Assembly: GCA_021203285.1 (NCBI GenBank)
Contig: JAJQBM010000079.1
Coordinates: forward strand, 1-6,967
Reading direction: 5' to 3'
DNA from: Clostridiales bacterium
GTDB taxonomy: Bacteria; Bacillota; Clostridia; Lachnospirales; Lachnospiraceae
Length of the DNA stretch: 6,967 bases
Shown: one piece after another, positions 6,379 through 6,967 of the stretch
Layout: every line of letters begins with the position of its first letter
Numbering within the stretch: the stretch's first letter is position 1
The notes under the pieces: generated by a model
The model's database searches: none
What the model saw: only the letters and a program-made list of their open reading frames with translations
What the model was told of the DNA's origin: nothing
Translations under genes and position numbers: made by a program

Positions 6379-6967
6379 ATCCAGAAAATGAAGAGACGCC
6401 AATTTATCCTGAAATGCTTCCAGATACTGCATCTTCTTCACATACGGAATCGGATTGACGGAACCATCCTTCCTGCGTGTCTGCATATTTTTCAGGTCAT
6501 CAAATTCTGCCCTCAGTTCATCAAGAAACAACGGGTCTATCACTTTATGGATATTTTCGATGGATGTATAGTGCATCCCTCCGGAGCGCCTGGTCTCCGG
6601 ATTTAGAGTGCTCTCAAAAACCGCCCCAAAAATGGTGGGGCTGATCTGAGACCAGTTAAAGTTCTCGCTGGATTTAACCAGTATCAGCTCCCTGATCTCA
6701 TCAGCGAAGGGTGGAATTTCAATATCATCATCCTCAAACAAGCCACCATTTACCCATGGGAATTTTGCCAGTGTCGGGTTGTCATCTTCAAGGTACGGCT
6801 CCCTGTCCTCCAATTTTGTATTAAGGATTTTAAACAGGTCCCGGATTGCAATCCGCATATGCCGGGCATCAAATTCCTGCAGATAGTCATGGAACTGGTT
6901 CCGGAAAGCAAATATCCCCGCATCCTCGGCATAAAGGCAGAATACAATCCTGACGCACAATTTATTC
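5959..6967 (-). CDS. In-frame chimera: MmeI-type DNA methyltransferase segment joined to the PrmA catalytic half (5' end cut by window edge)
   Basis: One uninterrupted frame enters from the right edge and ends with TGA at 5961-5959. Numbering from the TTG at 6960, residues 1-194 match the region before motif I of an MmeI-like enzyme, and residues 195-333 match PrmA from motif I to its end. The switch happens inside the SAM-binding motif (FLD then VGCGSG), which both families share. The product would lack the L11-recognition domain of PrmA and also the catalytic NPPY-type motif and target-recognition part of the restriction enzyme. GC also shifts: two 60-base samples on the MmeI side (6481-6540, 6781-6840) count 40-42 percent, against 57 percent at 6061-6120 and 5281-5340. 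TTG at 6960 is probably not a real start, because the frame stays open to the edge. A misassembly or recombination product is likelier than a functional fusion. Confidence 0.8.
   Translation of the reverse strand, partial: NKLCVRIVFCLYAEDAGIFAFRNQFHDYLQEFDARHMRIAIRDLFKILNTKLEDREPYLEDDNPTLAKFPWVNGGLFEDDDIEIPPFADEIRELILVKSSENFNWSQISPTIFGAVFESTLNPETRRSGGMHYTSIENIHKVIDPLFLDELRAEFDDLKNMQTRRKDGSVNPIPYVKKMQYLEAFQDKLASLHFLDVGCGSGILSIVSLKLGAAHVTGTDIDEDCLTSTYENFAVNHLSREQGDFYEGNLIDDVKLQETVGVKPYDIAVANILADVIIPLAPVIPRFLKPGGLFIASGIIDFKENEVAAAIEAAGLTITEIAHQGEWVGITAIRE
6379..6967 (-). other. MmeI-type (type IIG/IIL) DNA methyltransferase/restriction enzyme fragment
   Basis: The helicase-like spacer and pre-motif-I region of MmeI-family enzymes is recognisable: VRIVFCLYAEDAGIF, FPWVNGGLFEDDDIEIPPF, FNWSQISPTIFGAVFEST, RRSGGMHYTSIENIHKVIDP and FQDKLASLHFLD. 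In the family the last string normally continues DPACGSGNFL, leading into the methyltransferase domain; here it continues as PrmA. The N-terminal nuclease region would lie beyond the right edge. AT-richer composition than its neighbours fits an accessory restriction gene. Such enzymes act on foreign DNA; this fragment alone should be inactive. Confidence 0.8.

Noticed and set aside
6958..6960. TTG at 6960 as the true start of the rightmost gene
   Set aside because: The frame is open through the window edge and the preceding residues (Asn-Lys) fit family continuation; MmeI-type enzymes have hundreds of residues before this point.

Overview
The window looks like part of a chromosome from a low-to-moderate-GC Firmicute, most likely in Clostridia and probably Lachnospiraceae. 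This is an inference from three things: recognisable protein families, the conserved block IreB - RuvX - DUF1292, and the run PrmA - RsmE - cysteine desulfurase - ThiI. No rRNA, tRNA, CRISPR array, insertion sequence or riboswitch was recognised.

Layout. All genes but one are on the minus strand, so they are described from high to low coordinates. (1) 6967-5959: an open frame cut by the right edge. Its first part is a piece of an MmeI-type DNA methyltransferase/restriction enzyme, and it passes in frame, at the shared SAM-binding motif, into the catalytic half of PrmA. (2) 5882-5121 rsmE, 5108-3954 cysteine desulfurase and 3922-2741 thiI are tightly spaced and look like one operon with the prmA end. 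(3) 2392-2628, the only plus-strand gene, encodes a small HPr-like protein with its own promoter and terminator; it lies divergent from mtaB and convergent with thiI. (4) 2260-956 is mtaB, interrupted by one in-frame TAG. (5) 909-625 ireB, 634-209 ruvX and 199-1 DUF1292 (cut by the left edge) form an operon with a candidate promoter overlapping the mtaB stop codon.

Theme. Most genes modify the translation apparatus: PrmA methylates ribosomal protein L11, RsmE methylates 16S rRNA, the cysteine desulfurase and ThiI make 4-thiouridine in tRNA, and MtaB methylthiolates t6A37 in tRNA. IreB and RuvX serve cell-envelope kinase signalling and nucleic-acid processing.

Unusual points. This otherwise ordinary housekeeping segment carries several lesions: the PrmA/MmeI chimera, a nonsense codon in mtaB, an AAG triplet where the thiI start codon should be, and an Asp in the normally Gly-containing knot motif of RsmE. 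Together they suggest either real gene decay and recombination or a draft/metagenomic assembly with base errors and a misjoin. Raw reads would settle which. I see no convincing previously undescribed system. The most biologically interesting intact gene is the HPr-like protein, which lacks the catalytic histidine but keeps the regulatory serine region.
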